A stretch of 64,000 bases of DNA from Leifsonia shinshuensis. GTDB taxonomy: Bacteria; Actinomycetota; Actinomycetes; Actinomycetales; Microbacteriaceae. The DNA is taken from the NCBI RefSeq assembly GCF_013410375.1, contig NZ_JACCFL010000001.1, positions 3,100,001 through 3,164,000 of the forward strand, written 5' to 3'. This document shows, one piece after another, positions 8,708-18,665 of this stretch. The translations under genes were made by a program, and so were the position numbers. The stretch's first letter is position 1; the number at the start of each line of letters is the position of its first letter. The notes beneath the pieces are model-generated. The model saw nothing but the letters and a program-made list of their open reading frames with translations. It made no database searches and was not told the DNA's origin.

Positions 8708-10062
8708 TACGATCCTTCGACTCGGAGAACGGAAGAGACGGCGGTCACCACGTCGCTCGCGGCGAGCGCCTCCACGGTGGCCGCGAGCGCGGCCTCCTCG
8801 GCTTCGTGGGTGCCGATCACCAGGGTAGCGGTGGGCGCGGCTGCGCCGTGAATCGGATGGTTACCGGAGATGACGACGGCGCCGGTGGAGCTCGGCACGG
8901 ACTGCTGCACCGTCTCCACGCTCACGCCGCCGTCGCTCAGGATGCGGGCGACCTTGGCGAGCACGCCGGGCTGGTCCGCCACCGAGAGGGTGATCTGGTA
9001 CCGGGTGACGACGCGGCCGATGTCGAGCACCGGGAGGCCGGCGTGCGTCGACTCCGCGACGCCCGGGCCGCCGACGACGTGCCTGCGGGCGGCGGAGACG
9101 ACGTCCCCGAGCACGGCGGAGGCCGTCTCCACGCCGCCGGCGCCCGCGCCGTAGAACATGAGGTCGCCCGCGGCCTCGGCCTGGACGAACACCGCGTTGT
9201 GGGCCCCGCGCACGGCGGCGAGCGGGTGCTCGCGGCTGATCAGCGCCGGGTAGACGCGGGCGGAGACGCCTTCCTCCCCGGTCTCCGGGTCGGTCAGACG
9301 CTCGCAGATCGCCAGCAGCTTGATGACCGAGCCGGCCTCGCGCGCCGACTCGACCTGCTCGCGGGTGATCGCGGTGATCCCCTCGCGGTAGACCTGCTCC
9401 AGCGGCACGGTGGTGTGGAAGGCGAGGCTCGCGAGGATCGCCGCCTTCTGCGCGGCGTCGTAGCCGCCGATGTCGGCGGTCGGATCGGCCTCCGCGTAGC
9501 CGCGGTGCGTGGCGGTGGCGAGCGCGTCGGCGAGCGTCTCCCCCGTCGCGTCCATGCGGTCGAGGATGAAGTTGGTGGTGCCGTTGACGATGCCGAGAAT
9601 CCGGGAGACCGTGTCCCCGGCGAGGCTGTCGCGCAGCGGCCGGATGATCGGGATCGCGCCCGCCACCGCGGCCTCGTAGTAGAGCTGTGCGCCGACCTGC
9701 TCCGCGGCCTCGAACAGCTCGGGGCCGTGCGTGGCGAGCAGCGCCTTGTTGGCGGTGATGACGTCGGCGCCGGAGTTCAGCGCCTCCAGCACATAGCCGC
9801 GGGCCGGCTCGATGCCGCCCATCAGCTCCACGACGATGTCGGCGCCGAGGATGAGCGAGGTGGCGTCGGTGGTGAACAGCTCGCGCGGCAGGTCCACGTC
9901 GCGGGGGGCGTCGACGTCGCGCACGGCGATGCCGACGAGCTCGAGCCGGGCGCCGACGCGCGAGGCGAACTCGTCGCCCTGCTCCAGCAGCAGCCGGGCC
10001 ACCTGGGAGCCGACGGAGCCGGCGCCCAGCAGCGCGACACGGAGGTTGCGGTATTCGATCAT
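8707..10062 (-). CDS. hom: Homoserine dehydrogenase
   Basis: 451 residues. It reduces aspartate semialdehyde to homoserine with NAD(P)H, the branch point toward threonine and methionine. It has an N-terminal Rossmann fold (VALLGAGSVGSQVARLL), the catalytic domain with ATHRGYAEADPTADIGGYDA, and a C-terminal ACT domain (about 355-430, ITLSVADQPGVLAKVARIL) expected to sense threonine for feedback inhibition. The start codon overlaps the lysA stop as ATGA, indicating translational coupling within the operon. Confidence 0.95.
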   Translation of the reverse strand: MIEYRNLRVALLGAGSVGSQVARLLLEQGDEFASRVGARLELVGIAVRDVDAPRDVDLPRELFTTDATSLILGADIVVELMGGIEPARGYVLEALNSGADVITANKALLATHGPELFEAAEQVGAQLYYEAAVAGAIPIIRPLRDSLAGDTVSRILGIVNGTTNFILDRMDATGETLADALATATHRGYAEADPTADIGGYDAAQKAAILASLAFHTTVPLEQVYREGITAITREQVESAREAGSVIKLLAICERLTDPETGEEGVSARVYPALISREHPLAAVRGAHNAVFVQAEAAGDLMFYGAGAGGVETASAVLGDVVSAARRHVVGGPGVAESTHAGLPVLDIGRVVTRYQITLSVADQPGVLAKVARILSDGGVSVETVQQSVPSSTGAVVISGNHPIHGAAAPTATLVIGTHEAEEAALAATVEALAASDVVTAVSSVLRVEGS

Positions 10063-11474
10063 CGCGGGGTGCTCCCGTTCTCGTACGCGGCGTCGCGTGC
10101 CAGCAGGTCCGCCTCGGTCTCGCCGCGCACGATGACGCGGGCCTCGCCGTCTCGCACGGCGACGACCGGAGGACGGCCGAGGTAGTTGTAGTTGCTGGCC
10201 AGCGACCAGCAGTAGGCGCCCGTCGCCGGCACCGCGAGGAGGTCGCCCGGGGCGACGTCGCCCGGGAGGTACTCGGCGTCCACGACGATGTCGCCGCTCT
10301 CGCAGTGCTTGCCCGCCACGCGCACGAGCGCGGGCGCGGCGGCGGACGCGCGGCCGGCGATCCTGGCCGAGTAGTCGGCGCCGTAGAGCGCGGGCCGGGC
10401 GTTGTCGCTCATCCCGCCGTCGACGCTCACATAGCGGCGCACCGCGGTCTCGCCGTCGTCCTGCGCGGACACCGTGACGTCCTTGGTGGTGCCGACGGTG
10501 TACAGAGTGAGGCCGGCTGTGCCGATGATCGAGCGGCCCGGCTCGAAGGCGACGGCCGGGAACGGGATGTCCAGGTCCTCGCAGCCCGCCGCGACGGTCT
10601 CCGCGATGCTGCGGGCGAGGGTCTCGATCGGGGCGGGGTCGTCGGCCGCGGTGTACGCGATCCCGAAGCCGCCGCCGAGGTTGAGCTCGGGGACGTCGCC
10701 GCCCGCCAGCAGCTCCTTGTGGACGGCGAGCAGCCGGGCGGCGGACTCCGCGAAACCGTCCGCTCCGAAGATCTGCGAGCCGATGTGGCAGTGCAGGCCG
10801 AGGAAGGCCAGCCCGGCGTGCGCGCGGATCCGCGCGACGGCGTCGGCGGCGTCGGCGAGCGCGATGCCGAACTTCTGGTCCTCGTGGGCGGTCGCCAGGA
10901 AGGCGTGCGTGTGCGCGTGCACGCCGCTGTTCACGCGCAGGCGGACCCGCTGGACGACGCCGTGCCGCGCAGCGGCCTCCGCGATCCGGTCGATCTCCTG
11001 GAGGCTGTCGATGATGAGCGCGCCGACGCCCGCCGCCACCGCGCGGTCGATCTCGGCGGCGGACTTGTTGTTGCCGTGGAAGCCCAGCCGCTCGGCCGGG
11101 ACGCCCGCGGCCAGCGCGACGGCGAGCTCGCCGCCCGAGCAGACGTCGATGTTGAGCCCGGCCTCGGTCATCCAGCGGGCGATCTCGATGGAGAGGAACG
11201 CCTTGCCCGCGTAGTACACGCGGGCGGCGGAGCCGACCTCGGCGAACGCGCGCTGGAACGCCGAGCGCACCTCGACGGCGCGCTCGCGCGCCTCCGCCTC
11301 GTCCACGACGTAGAGCGGCGTGCCGAAGCGCTCGGCCAGCTCGGCGACGGGGACGCCGCCGACGACGATGGCGCCCTCGTCACGGTGGACGGTGCGCGAC
11401 CAGAGGCCGGGGACGAGCGCGTTCGCGTCGTCGGGCTCCCTGAGCCACGGGGGTGCGAGCGGATTCGATGCCAT
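10059..11474 (-). CDS. lysA: Diaminopimelate decarboxylase
   Basis: 471 residues. It makes lysine by decarboxylating meso-diaminopimelate and uses PLP. It is a fold-type III enzyme: the PLP lysine is in VYYAGKAFLSIEIARW (about residue 91), the glycine-rich phosphate loop is LNLGGGFGIAY, and the C-terminal substrate Cys is in GKHCESGDIV. It starts the tightly overlapped lysA-hom-thrC-thrB run. A 136-base gap separates it from the upstream LmeA-like gene and could hold a separate promoter, but I see no clear -35/-10. Confidence 0.96.
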   Translation of the reverse strand: MASNPLAPPWLREPDDANALVPGLWSRTVHRDEGAIVVGGVPVAELAERFGTPLYVVDEAEARERAVEVRSAFQRAFAEVGSAARVYYAGKAFLSIEIARWMTEAGLNIDVCSGGELAVALAAGVPAERLGFHGNNKSAAEIDRAVAAGVGALIIDSLQEIDRIAEAAARHGVVQRVRLRVNSGVHAHTHAFLATAHEDQKFGIALADAADAVARIRAHAGLAFLGLHCHIGSQIFGADGFAESAARLLAVHKELLAGGDVPELNLGGGFGIAYTAADDPAPIETLARSIAETVAAGCEDLDIPFPAVAFEPGRSIIGTAGLTLYTVGTTKDVTVSAQDDGETAVRRYVSVDGGMSDNARPALYGADYSARIAGRASAAAPALVRVAGKHCESGDIVVDAEYLPGDVAPGDLLAVPATGAYCWSLASNYNYLGRPPVVAVRDGEARVIVRGETEADLLARDAAYENGSTPR

Positions 11475-11610
11475 GGGGACAACCTCACGAGTACGGAAAT
11501 CACAAGTCGACGAGTGGGGTTCTCTCTGGCGAGCGGACCCGGATTGGCCCCTGAAGCCGGTGGAGAAGCTGGAAGCAGTCTATCGACGCGCCGCGCACCG
11601 CTTCGCCGTG

Positions 11611-12435
11611 TTACGAGCAGCTCCCCTTGCTGTGCAGGAACTTCTCGTCCATGACGAAGTTCGACGCGGTCAGCGTGACGGTGGCGCGATTCGGCGTGAC
11701 GTGGATGTCGCTGACCTGCACGCCGGCGGGGAGGTACTGCGCCGCGCACAGCGGGAACGGCCCGCTCGCGGTCAGCGCCTGGAGCAGCTTGGTGACGTTC
11801 ACGTTGCCCGACCCGGCCGAGACGCTGGCCTTGCCCGGCGTGAGCAGGACGGTGCTCCCGTTCGCCTTCGCGGTCGCGCTCACCGTGTAGTCGACCGGGA
11901 GGCCGAGCAGGTCGATGCTCCCGTCGTAGCCGAGCACCCCGTCGCCGAGGGTGATGTCGCCCTTCGCGCCGGGGATGGTGACGAGCTTGTTGAGCGAGTC
12001 CTGCGAGATGCTCAGCGTGCCCGTCGCGGACTGGATGGGCTTGCTGAAGTCGGCGGGGACGCCCGTCGCGTGGATGGCCGCGCTCAGCGGGGCGCCGTTG
12101 ACGGTGGCGTGCGGGGCGTTCAGGTCGACGCTCTCGAAGCTGCCCTGGAGGAACTGCGCGATCACGGAGAAGCCGCCGATGTGCACGGTGACGTCGCCCT
12201 TCACCGTGTCCGGGAGGTTCTTCTCGATCTCCGCGGCCACCCGCTGCTCGGCGACGGCACGGGTGACGGAGTCGGCGACCACGAGGAGCAGGACGACGAC
12301 GACGATCGGGATGACGATCCGCAGGACGGTCCTCAGCCGGCGCGGCCGGCGGGCGCGCGGCGGCGCGGCCGCGGCGCCGGCGGGCGGCTGCGCGCCGGTG
12401 AGGACCTCGGTGGGCTGATCGCGCTGGTCGCTCAT
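11611..12435 (-). CDS. LmeA-family (DUF2993) membrane-anchored lipid-binding protein
   Basis: 274 residues. A proline/arginine-rich cytoplasmic start is followed by one transmembrane anchor (about 38-60, LRIVIPIVVVVLLLVVADSV) and an outer domain that fits DUF2993. The mycobacterial member LmeA binds phospholipids in the periplasm and helps lipomannan elongation, so a cell-envelope glycolipid role is a reasonable inference. Two C-terminal cysteines (FPLCAAQY and the penultimate Cys of KGSCS) could form a disulfide. It lies four bases after argS and upstream of lysA, so it is probably carried in the same operon without a known functional tie. Confidence 0.78.
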   Translation of the reverse strand: MSDQRDQPTEVLTGAQPPAGAAAAPPRARRPRRLRTVLRIVIPIVVVVLLLVVADSVTRAVAEQRVAAEIEKNLPDTVKGDVTVHIGGFSVIAQFLQGSFESVDLNAPHATVNGAPLSAAIHATGVPADFSKPIQSATGTLSISQDSLNKLVTIPGAKGDITLGDGVLGYDGSIDLLGLPVDYTVSATAKANGSTVLLTPGKASVSAGSGNVNVTKLLQALTASGPFPLCAAQYLPAGVQVSDIHVTPNRATVTLTASNFVMDEKFLHSKGSCS

Positions 12436-12439
12436 GACG

Positions 12440-14143
12440 TCACATCCGCTCCGGAGCGGACACCCCCACCAGCCCGAGGCCGTTGCGGACGACCTGGCCG
12501 GTCGCGTCGTTGAGCCAGAGGCGGGTGCGGTGCGCGTCGGTCACGGGCTCGTCGCCGTGCGGCAGCACGCGGGTGGAGCCGTCGCGCACGGCGTACCAGG
12601 CGTGGTACAGCCCGGCGAGCTCCTCGATGTAGCGGGCGACGCGGTGCGGCTCGCGGAGCTCGGCGGCCTGCGCGATCACGCGCGGGAACTCCTGGAGCCC
12701 GCCGAGGAGCGCGCTCTCGGTCTCGTGCGTCAGCAGCTCCGGCTTGAACACGCTGCGGTCGACGCCGGCCTTGGCGGCGTTGGCGGCGACCGAGCAGGTG
12801 CGGGCGTGCGCGTACTGGACGTAGTAGACCGGGTTCTCGTTGCTGCGCTTGGCGAGCAGGTCGAGGTCGATGTCCAGCTGCGAGTCGGTGGACGAGCGCA
12901 CCAGCGAGTAGCGGGCGGCGTCGACGCCGACCGCGTCCACCAGGTCGTCGAGGGTCACGATGGTGCCGGCGCGCTTGGACATCCGGACCGGCTCGCCGTC
13001 CTTGACCAGGTTGACCATCTGCCCGATCAGGATCTGCAGGTTGACGTTCGGGATGTCGCCGAAGGCCTCCGTCATCGCCATCATGCGGCCGATGTAGCCG
13101 TGGTGGTCGGCGCCCAGCATGATGATGTTCTGCTCGAAGCCGCGCTCGCGCTTGTCCAGGTAGTAGCCGAGGTCGCCGGAGATGTAGGCCGGCTCGCCGT
13201 TGGACCGCACGACGACGCGGTCGCGGTCGTCGCCGAACGTGGTGGTGCGCAGCCAGATCGCGCCGTCGGCCTCGAAGATGTGGCCGAGCTCGTCGAGGCG
13301 CGCGATCGCGCGCTCCACGGCGCCGGACTCGTGCAGCGAGTCCTCGTGGAAGTAGACGTCGAAGTCGACGCCGAAGGAGTGCAGGCGGTCCTTGATCTCC
13401 TGGAACATCAGCTGGGTGCCGATGCGGCGGAAGACCTCCTGCTGCTGCTCACGGGGCAGGCCGGCCAGGTCGCCGATCTCCGGGTCGGCCGCGGCGCGGT
13501 CCGCGACCTGGGCCGCGATCTCGCCGATGTAGGCGCCGCCGTAGCCGTCCTCCGGGGTCGGCTCGCCGAGGTAGGCCGCGAGGAGGCTGCGCGCGAAACG
13601 GTCGATCTGCGAGCCGTGGTCGTTGAAGTAGTACTCGCGCGTCACGTCGGCGCCCTCGGCCTGAAGGATGCGGGCGAGGCTGTCGCCCACGGCCGCCCAG
13701 CGCGCGCCGCCGAGGTGGATCGGGCCGGTCGGGTTGGCCGACACGAACTCGAGGTTCACCAGGAGGCCGTCGTACAGGTCGCCGCGGCCGTAGGCGTCGC
13801 CGGCCTCCACGATGGTCTGCGCCAGCTTGCCCGCGGCGGCGGCCTCCAGGCGGAAGTTGATGAAGCCGGGGCCTGCGACCTCGGCGGAGGCGACGCCGTC
13901 GATCGCGGCGGCGCCCTCGGCGATCTCGCCGGCGAGCTCGCGCGGGTTGGCGCCGAGGCGCTTGGCGAGCCGCATCGCGACGTTCGACGCCCAGTCACCG
14001 TGCTCCCGGTTCTTGGGGCGCTCCAGCGGGATGTCCTCCGCCGTGATCGTGAGCTCCGGGATGCTCTCGTCGGCCTCGCGTCGGCGGCTGACCACGGTCG
14101 TCACGATGGCGAGCAGGGCGGCGGAGAGGTCAGCGGGAGTCAT
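12440..14143 (-). CDS. argS: Arginyl-tRNA synthetase
   Basis: 567 residues, a class I synthetase that charges tRNA-Arg. It shows the N-terminal Add1 domain, the HIGH-type motif in [16 protein letters not shown] (about residue 130), KMSKS-type RMSKRAGT (about residue 365), and the DALR anticodon-binding C-terminus ending in [16 protein letters not shown]. Start set at ATG 14143 ([12 protein letters not shown]); the open frame continues upstream past the divergent lipoprotein gene but has no support there. It heads the operon that continues into lysA-hom-thrC-thrB. A tRNA-Arg gene lies only 800 bases away. Confidence 0.96.
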   Translation of the reverse strand: MTPADLSAALLAIVTTVVSRRREADESIPELTITAEDIPLERPKNREHGDWASNVAMRLAKRLGANPRELAGEIAEGAAAIDGVASAEVAGPGFINFRLEAAAAGKLAQTIVEAGDAYGRGDLYDGLLVNLEFVSANPTGPIHLGGARWAAVGDSLARILQAEGADVTREYYFNDHGSQIDRFARSLLAAYLGEPTPEDGYGGAYIGEIAAQVADRAAADPEIGDLAGLPREQQQEVFRRIGTQLMFQEIKDRLHSFGVDFDVYFHEDSLHESGAVERAIARLDELGHIFEADGAIWLRTTTFGDDRDRVVVRSNGEPAYISGDLGYYLDKRERGFEQNIIMLGADHHGYIGRMMAMTEAFGDIPNVNLQILIGQMVNLVKDGEPVRMSKRAGTIVTLDDLVDAVGVDAARYSLVRSSTDSQLDIDLDLLAKRSNENPVYYVQYAHARTCSVAANAAKAGVDRSVFKPELLTHETESALLGGLQEFPRVIAQAAELREPHRVARYIEELAGLYHAWYAVRDGSTRVLPHGDEPVTDAHRTRLWLNDATGQVVRNGLGLVGVSAPERM

Positions 14144-14242
14144 GAGGAACAAGTCTAGTTCCCACTCCGAGCTAACCCGATCCGGGTGTTGATAGGGTGC
14201 GATGCGATACGCACCGGCCGACACGGAAGACGCACACCCCGC

Positions 14243-14854
14243 ATGCAGCAGCACACAGCACGGACCCTCGCCGCCCTCGCGATCGCCGCCGCCGCCGTCA
14301 CGCTGGTCGGGTGCACCTCGGCCGCGAAGCCGGGCACGACCTCCTCCTCGTCCGCGCAGGCGGGCGGCTCGCAGGGCGGCCCGGCGGCCACGCCGACGCC
14401 GACGCCGACCGCGACGGTGCCGCCCACGCCGGTCACGCTCACCTGCGACCAGGTCCTCACCGCCGACCAGGTGTACGCGTACAACCCCAACTTCTCGAAG
14501 GACCCCGGCTACGCGCCGACCGCAGGCACGCTCGAGAAGCAGGTCGCCGACTGGCAGGGCGTCACCTGCGCCTGGAAGAACCAGACCAGCGGGGACGTCG
14601 TCCAGATCGCGATCGCCATGCCGCCCTCGGACAAGCTCGAGGGGCTCAAGAACACCGCGATCACCGTGGCCCAGCCGGTCCCCACCTACGGCACCCCTCC
14701 GCAGGTGGAGGGCTACTTCAAGCCGGGCACCGCAGGCCAGGTGCAGGTCTTCCGCGGCAAGTACTGGGTCGTCGCCGAGTCGACCGCGTTCTTCGAGCCG
14801 GGCGACGCCGCGCCGGTGATGCAGAGCGTCCTGGGCAACCTGCCCGCGAGCTGA
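14243..14854 (+). CDS. Predicted secreted lipoprotein, unknown function
   Basis: 203 residues. The N-terminus has a signal peptide ending in a lipobox (AVTLVGC, Cys about residue 24), then a Ser/Gly/Thr/Pro linker with repeated TPTPTPT, then a globular domain of about 140 residues beginning [19 protein letters not shown]. Two cysteines (TCDQ and TCAWK) may pair. I recognise no family with a known function; similar DUF-type lipoproteins are common in Microbacteriaceae. Start chosen at ATG 14243 because it places the signal peptide correctly; the SD is weak (GGAAG, 13 bases upstream). Divergent from argS. Confidence 0.8.
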   Translation: MQQHTARTLAALAIAAAAVTLVGCTSAAKPGTTSSSSAQAGGSQGGPAATPTPTPTATVPPTPVTLTCDQVLTADQVYAYNPNFSKDPGYAPTAGTLEKQVADWQGVTCAWKNQTSGDVVQIAIAMPPSDKLEGLKNTAITVAQPVPTYGTPPQVEGYFKPGTAGQVQVFRGKYWVVAESTAFFEPGDAAPVMQSVLGNLPAS

Positions 14855-14935
14855 GCCGCGCCCGGTCGGGGCCGCTCCACCGCCGCGCTGGACGGGCACG
14901 GCGCGAAAGGATGCTAGCCTGGACGGGCACTCCTG

Positions 14936-15008
14936 GCCCCCATAGCTCAGGGGATAGAGCGTCTGCCTCCGGAGCAGAAGGCCGTAGGTTCAAATCCTAC
15001 TGGGGGCA
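14936..15008 (+). tRNA. tRNA-Arg, anticodon CCG
   Basis: A complete 73-base cloverleaf: acceptor stem GCCCCCA/TGGGGGC, D stem GCTC/GAGC, anticodon stem TCTGC/GCAGA with loop CTCCGGA (anticodon CCG, reading CGG), five-base variable loop, T stem GTAGG/CCTAC with loop TTCAAAT, discriminator A. CCA is not encoded. TAGCCT at 14915-14920 could be the -10 element. A strong hairpin follows at 15021-15051. No integrase or duplicated 3' end suggests it has been used as an attachment site here. Confidence 0.97.
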
Positions 15009-15020
15009 CATCGGAACGCC

Positions 15021-15051
15021 GGAAGGCCCCCTCGCAGCGAGGGGGCCTTCC
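15021..15051 (+). terminator. Hairpin terminator after tRNA-Arg
   Basis: Perfect 14-bp stem, GGAAGGCCCCCTCG (15021-15034) with its complement at 15038-15051 around a three-base loop. It begins 12 bases after the tRNA. There is no long T-run. It lies between the tRNA and the convergent protease gene and could work in both directions. Confidence 0.75.
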
Positions 15052-15104
15052 TGCATCAAGAGGGGCCTGCATCCAGACGGGCCCGCGTCATCAGGGACCG
15101 GTGT

Positions 15105-16064
15105 TCAGCGGCTGCCGACCGCATCGCGGAGCGCGTACACGTCGGGCGGGAGCGGCGCGGCGAACAGGGCGGTCCCCGCGCACGCCCCTCCGCCGCCCGG
15201 GGCGCTCTCGCAGCGGGAGGTCACGGCCCAGATGTAGCCCTGCCCCGACGGGAGCACGTCCTTCAGCCACGGGCCTCCGCTCGCGCCGTGGTTGAAGTCG
15301 CACCCCGCTCTGGCGTCCGGCGCGTAGCTGAACGGGCGGGTGGTGGTCACCACGCAGCGGTAGGCGACCTGACCGGTGTACGGGGCGTCGCCCGGGTAGG
15401 CCCAGATCTGCGCATCCGGCACGACGTGCCCGGCGCCGCCGACGACGGCGTTGCCGCCCACCCGGTCCACGAGCTGCCGGCCGTTGTCCGCGGCGAGCCG
15501 CACGAACGCGTAGTCGTGGTCCCACTTCTTGCTCTGCGTCCACTCGGGCGGGGCGCCCACGGCCGTCGCCGTCCAGTAGCCGTGCACGGACGGCCCGTTC
15601 TTCCAGCCCGGCGCGAACAGGAAGTCGTCGTAGTAGCGCTGCCCGGCCCCGCCCGCGTGGACGCAGTGGGCCGCGGTGATGATGAGGTTGCGCGTCGCGC
15701 TGTTGACCGCCGCGGCGGTGCAGTACGCGTCACCGGTGGGCTTGCGGAAGAACAGCCTCCCGACGGTGACGTTGACTCCGGCGCCGGAGCCGGACGACGC
15801 CTGGTCGGCGCTCCCCAGCGCGGCCACCGGGGGCGGCTGGGTCGCCGGCTCTTCCTGGTCCGGCTCCGCCGCCCAGATCTTCTCGGACGTCCAGTAGGCC
15901 CTCGCCCCCTGCGGCGACTCCGCGGCTGGCTCCGCGGCCGACGCCGGCGCGAGTCCGCCGACGGCGACCGCGGCGGCCGCGGCCAGCACCGCCGCCGCCC
16001 GCAGGACGCCAGCGAGTGCGGCCGATCCTCTGACCGAGTGCGTGCTGGCTGAATGTCTGCGCAT
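15105..16064 (-). CDS. Secreted trypsin-like serine protease
   Basis: 319 residues. A twin-Arg-like start and hydrophobic segment (about 15-43, ending PASAAEP) form the signal peptide. The mature part is a chymotrypsin-fold protease: His in LIITAAHCVHAG, Asp in KKWDHDYAFVRL, Ser in CDFNHGASGGPWL. Cysteine pairs (YCTA/AHC, YRC/GCDF, SRC/GAC) suit an extracellular enzyme. A 60-residue acidic, proline-rich stretch before the catalytic domain may be a propeptide. It resembles the V8/trypsin-like family; the substrate is unknown. It lies alone downstream of the PTS operon. Confidence 0.85.
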   Translation of the reverse strand: MRRHSASTHSVRGSAALAGVLRAAAVLAAAAAVAVGGLAPASAAEPAAESPQGARAYWTSEKIWAAEPDQEEPATQPPPVAALGSADQASSGSGAGVNVTVGRLFFRKPTGDAYCTAAAVNSATRNLIITAAHCVHAGGAGQRYYDDFLFAPGWKNGPSVHGYWTATAVGAPPEWTQSKKWDHDYAFVRLAADNGRQLVDRVGGNAVVGGAGHVVPDAQIWAYPGDAPYTGQVAYRCVVTTTRPFSYAPDARAGCDFNHGASGGPWLKDVLPSGQGYIWAVTSRCESAPGGGGACAGTALFAAPLPPDVYALRDAVGSR

Positions 16065-16185
16065 CGTCGTCCCCCTTCCCGCTCCCGCGGCCCCGGCGGA
16101 CGCGCCTTCCCGAGCGGTGTCCTTCGACGCTAGGGCCGGGACCCGCCGCGCCGCGTCGTGCTCGGGAGGGGGCGACGCTCAGCCG

Positions 16186-16455
16186 TCACACGGCGTCGAG
16201 GTCGGTCTCCAGGAGGACGACGAGCTCGTCCAGTGCGCCTTCGGCGCCCGGAGCGTCCGACCTCAGGGTGACGACCGTGCCCTTGCTCGCGGCGAGGCCC
16301 ATGAGCGAGAGGATGCTTCCCGCGTTGAGGTCCGGGCCGTCGCCGACCGCGATCGTGACGGGGATCCCCTTCTCCTGGACGGCCTGCACGAACAGTTTGG
16401 CGGGGCGGGCGTGCAGCCCGGAGCTGCTGGCGACGGTGGCGGTGCGCTCGGTCAT
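16186..16455 (-). CDS. ptsH: Phosphocarrier protein HPr
   Basis: 89 residues. It carries phosphate from enzyme I to the EIIA domains of PTS permeases. The active His is in [16 protein letters not shown] (about residue 15), and [17 protein letters not shown] contains the usual regulatory-serine position of HPr proteins. Its position 59 bases after fruA puts HPr in the fructose operon, a common arrangement in Actinobacteria. Enzyme I (ptsI) is not in the window. Confidence 0.93.
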   Translation of the reverse strand: MTERTATVASSSGLHARPAKLFVQAVQEKGIPVTIAVGDGPDLNAGSILSLMGLAASKGTVVTLRSDAPGAEGALDELVVLLETDLDAV

Positions 16456-16514
16456 CGGTGTCTTCTCTCGGAGGTCGTTGTCGGTGGAGTGGTGGGGATC
16501 GGGACCGGGCGCGG

Positions 16515-18581
16515 TCAGGCCGCGACGGTCTCGCGGACCGGCTGCTCGGCCTCCGCCTGCTGCGTCACGACGCGGGGCGCCGCGAACCGCTTGAGGCCGA
16601 CGACCAGCACGGCGGTGACGAGCGTGCCGGCGACGAGCGCCAGCAGGAAGCCCCAGATCGGATCGATCGCGAAGAACACGAAGATCCCGCCGTGCGGCGC
16701 CCGCGAGCTCACGCTGAAGGCCATCGCCAGTGCCCCGGCGACCGCGCCGCCGGCCAGGTTGGCCGGGATGACGCGCAGCGGGTCGGCGGCCGCGAACGGG
16801 ATCGCGCCCTCGGAGATGAAGGAGGCGCCGAGCAGCCAGGCGGCCGCGCCGTTCTCCCGCTCGACCTGGGTGAAGCCGCGGCGGTAGAGCACGGTCGAGG
16901 CGAGCGCCATCCCGAGCGGGGGCACCATGCCGGCGACCATGACCGCCGCCATGATGTGGAAGCTCGCATCGGTCTGCTGAGCCAGGCCGGCGACCGCGAA
17001 CGCGTAGGCCACCTTGTTGACCGGGCCGCCGAGGTCGAAGCACATCATCAGGCCGAGGATGACGCCGAGGCCGATCGCGCCGGCGCCGGAGAGGCCGTTC
17101 AGGAACTGGGTGAGCTGGGTCATCAGCCAGGCGATCGGCGCGCCCAGGATGAGCAGCATCAAGCCGGAGGCGATGATCGAGGCGCCGAGCGGGATGATCA
17201 CGACGGGCATCAGGCCGCGCAGCCAGCGCGGCACGGCCGGGCGCCCGATCAGCCAGGCGGCGTAGCCGGCGAGCAGGCCGCCGATCAGGCCGCCGAGGAA
17301 GCCGGCGTTCATGAAGACCGCGATGGCGCCCGCGACGAAGCCCGGTGCGATGCCGGGCCGGTCGGCGATCGCGAAGGCGATGTAGCCTGCCAAGGCCGGG
17401 ACCAGGAAGCCGAGGCTCACGCTGCCGATCTCGAAGGCGATCGCGCCGAGGTAGTAGCCGAGGCCCTCGGGCGGCAGGTTCCAGATCGCGTAGTGGGTCA
17501 GGGTGTACACGGCGTTGTTCATGCCGGACGTGCCGTGCGCGAGGGCGATCCCGTAGCCGCCGAGGAACGGCAGGAAGCTGATCGCGATGAGCAGGCCGCC
17601 GCCGGCGACGAACGGGATCATGTAGCTGACGCCGGTGAGCAGGATGCGCTTGAGGTTGGCTCCCCAGGAGAGCGTGGCCGCGGTAGAGGCGGCGGACGAC
17701 CCTCCGGTGGCGGTCACGCGTGCGCCGCGCGGGTCGGCCGCGACGGCGACCGCCTCGGCGATGAGCTGGTCGGGCTGCTCGATGCCGCGCTTGACGGTCG
17801 AGCGGACGACCGGCTTGCCCGCGAAGCGCGCCTCCTCCCGCACGTCGACGTCGTTGGCGAAGATGACCGCGTCGGCGTCGTCGATGACGCTCTGCGGGAG
17901 GGCCTGGTAGCCGCTGGAGCCCTGCGGCTCGACGGCGAGGGCGACGCCGTTCTTGGTGCCGGCGGCGGTCAGCGCGTCCGCGGCCATGAAGGTGTGGGCG
18001 ATGCCGGTGGCGCACGAGGTGACTGCGACGATGCGGGCGGGGCGGCCGTCGATCAGCAGGGCGCTGTCGGTCGCGGGAACTGGGCTCGCCGACGGCGCGG
18101 CCGCAGCCGGCGCCGCCGCAGGCTCGCCCTCGCCGATCGCCTCGTCCACGAGCGCCACGACGTCCTCCGGGGTCTTCGCGGACCGCAGGCCCGCGGTGAA
18201 CTCCTCGGTCATCAGGCTGCGAGCGAGCTTGGACAGGACGGCGAGGTGCGCCTCCGCCGCGTCGGCCGGCGCCGCGATCAGGAACACGAGGTCGGCGGGG
18301 CCGTCCGGCGCGCCGAAGTCGACGCCGGGCTCCAGCCGGGCGAAGGCGAGGGTGGGGACGGTCACCGACGGGCTCTTGGCGTGCGGGATGGCGATGCCGC
18401 CGGGGAGGCCGGTCTCGTCCTTCTGCTCGCGGGCCCAGGCGTCGGCGTACAGGGCGTCCGCGTCGTTGGCGCGCCCCTCCGCGACGACGCGGGCGGCGAG
18501 TGCGCGGATGACGGCGCTCTTGTCCCCGACGACGCCGCTGTCGAGGCTGACGAGCGCCGGGGTGATGGTCTTCGATGACAC
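16515..18581 (-). CDS. fruA: Fructose-specific PTS permease, EIIABC fusion
   Basis: 688 residues, importing and phosphorylating fructose to fructose-1-phosphate. Order: EIIA (1-150, active His in [13 protein letters not shown]), an Ala/Pro linker, EIIB (about 170-270, phosphorylated Cys in [17 protein letters not shown]), and EIIC (about 320-670, eight or more membrane segments with the GGP motif in [13 protein letters not shown]). The GTG at 18581 is supported by GGAGG six to seven bases upstream; the open frame extends far beyond into fruK antisense-phase sequence and is not coding there. Co-transcribed with the DeoR regulator, fruK and ptsH. Confidence 0.95.
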   Translation of the reverse strand: MSSKTITPALVSLDSGVVGDKSAVIRALAARVVAEGRANDADALYADAWAREQKDETGLPGGIAIPHAKSPSVTVPTLAFARLEPGVDFGAPDGPADLVFLIAAPADAAEAHLAVLSKLARSLMTEEFTAGLRSAKTPEDVVALVDEAIGEGEPAAAPAAAAPSASPVPATDSALLIDGRPARIVAVTSCATGIAHTFMAADALTAAGTKNGVALAVEPQGSSGYQALPQSVIDDADAVIFANDVDVREEARFAGKPVVRSTVKRGIEQPDQLIAEAVAVAADPRGARVTATGGSSAASTAATLSWGANLKRILLTGVSYMIPFVAGGGLLIAISFLPFLGGYGIALAHGTSGMNNAVYTLTHYAIWNLPPEGLGYYLGAIAFEIGSVSLGFLVPALAGYIAFAIADRPGIAPGFVAGAIAVFMNAGFLGGLIGGLLAGYAAWLIGRPAVPRWLRGLMPVVIIPLGASIIASGLMLLILGAPIAWLMTQLTQFLNGLSGAGAIGLGVILGLMMCFDLGGPVNKVAYAFAVAGLAQQTDASFHIMAAVMVAGMVPPLGMALASTVLYRRGFTQVERENGAAAWLLGASFISEGAIPFAAADPLRVIPANLAGGAVAGALAMAFSVSSRAPHGGIFVFFAIDPIWGFLLALVAGTLVTAVLVVGLKRFAAPRVVTQQAEAEQPVRETVAA

Positions 18582-18625
18582 GGTTTCCTCCAGGGTGTCG
18601 CTGGGGTGAACTCGAGGGAGTTCGC

Positions 18626-18665
18626 GGGTTCGAGGGTTCGAGGTTGAGAGGGTTAGCGGGTTCAG
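18626..18665. repeat. Five imperfect 8-base units in the fruK-fruA spacer
   Basis: Units GGGTTCGA, GGGTTCGA, GGTTGAGA, GGGTTAGC and GGGTTCAG follow each other without gaps and run into the fruK stop codon (18662-18664). They make up half of the 80-base spacer. Strand slippage could change the distance between fruK and the fruA ribosome-binding site. Confidence 0.55.

Noticed and set aside
12440..14899. Longer argS reading starting upstream of 14143
   Set aside because: The extension crosses the divergent lipoprotein gene and has no family similarity; ATG 14143 gives the normal synthetase N-terminus.
14936..15051. tRNA-Arg as a prophage or island attachment site
   Set aside because: No integrase, no duplicated tRNA 3' end and no change in gene type beside it.
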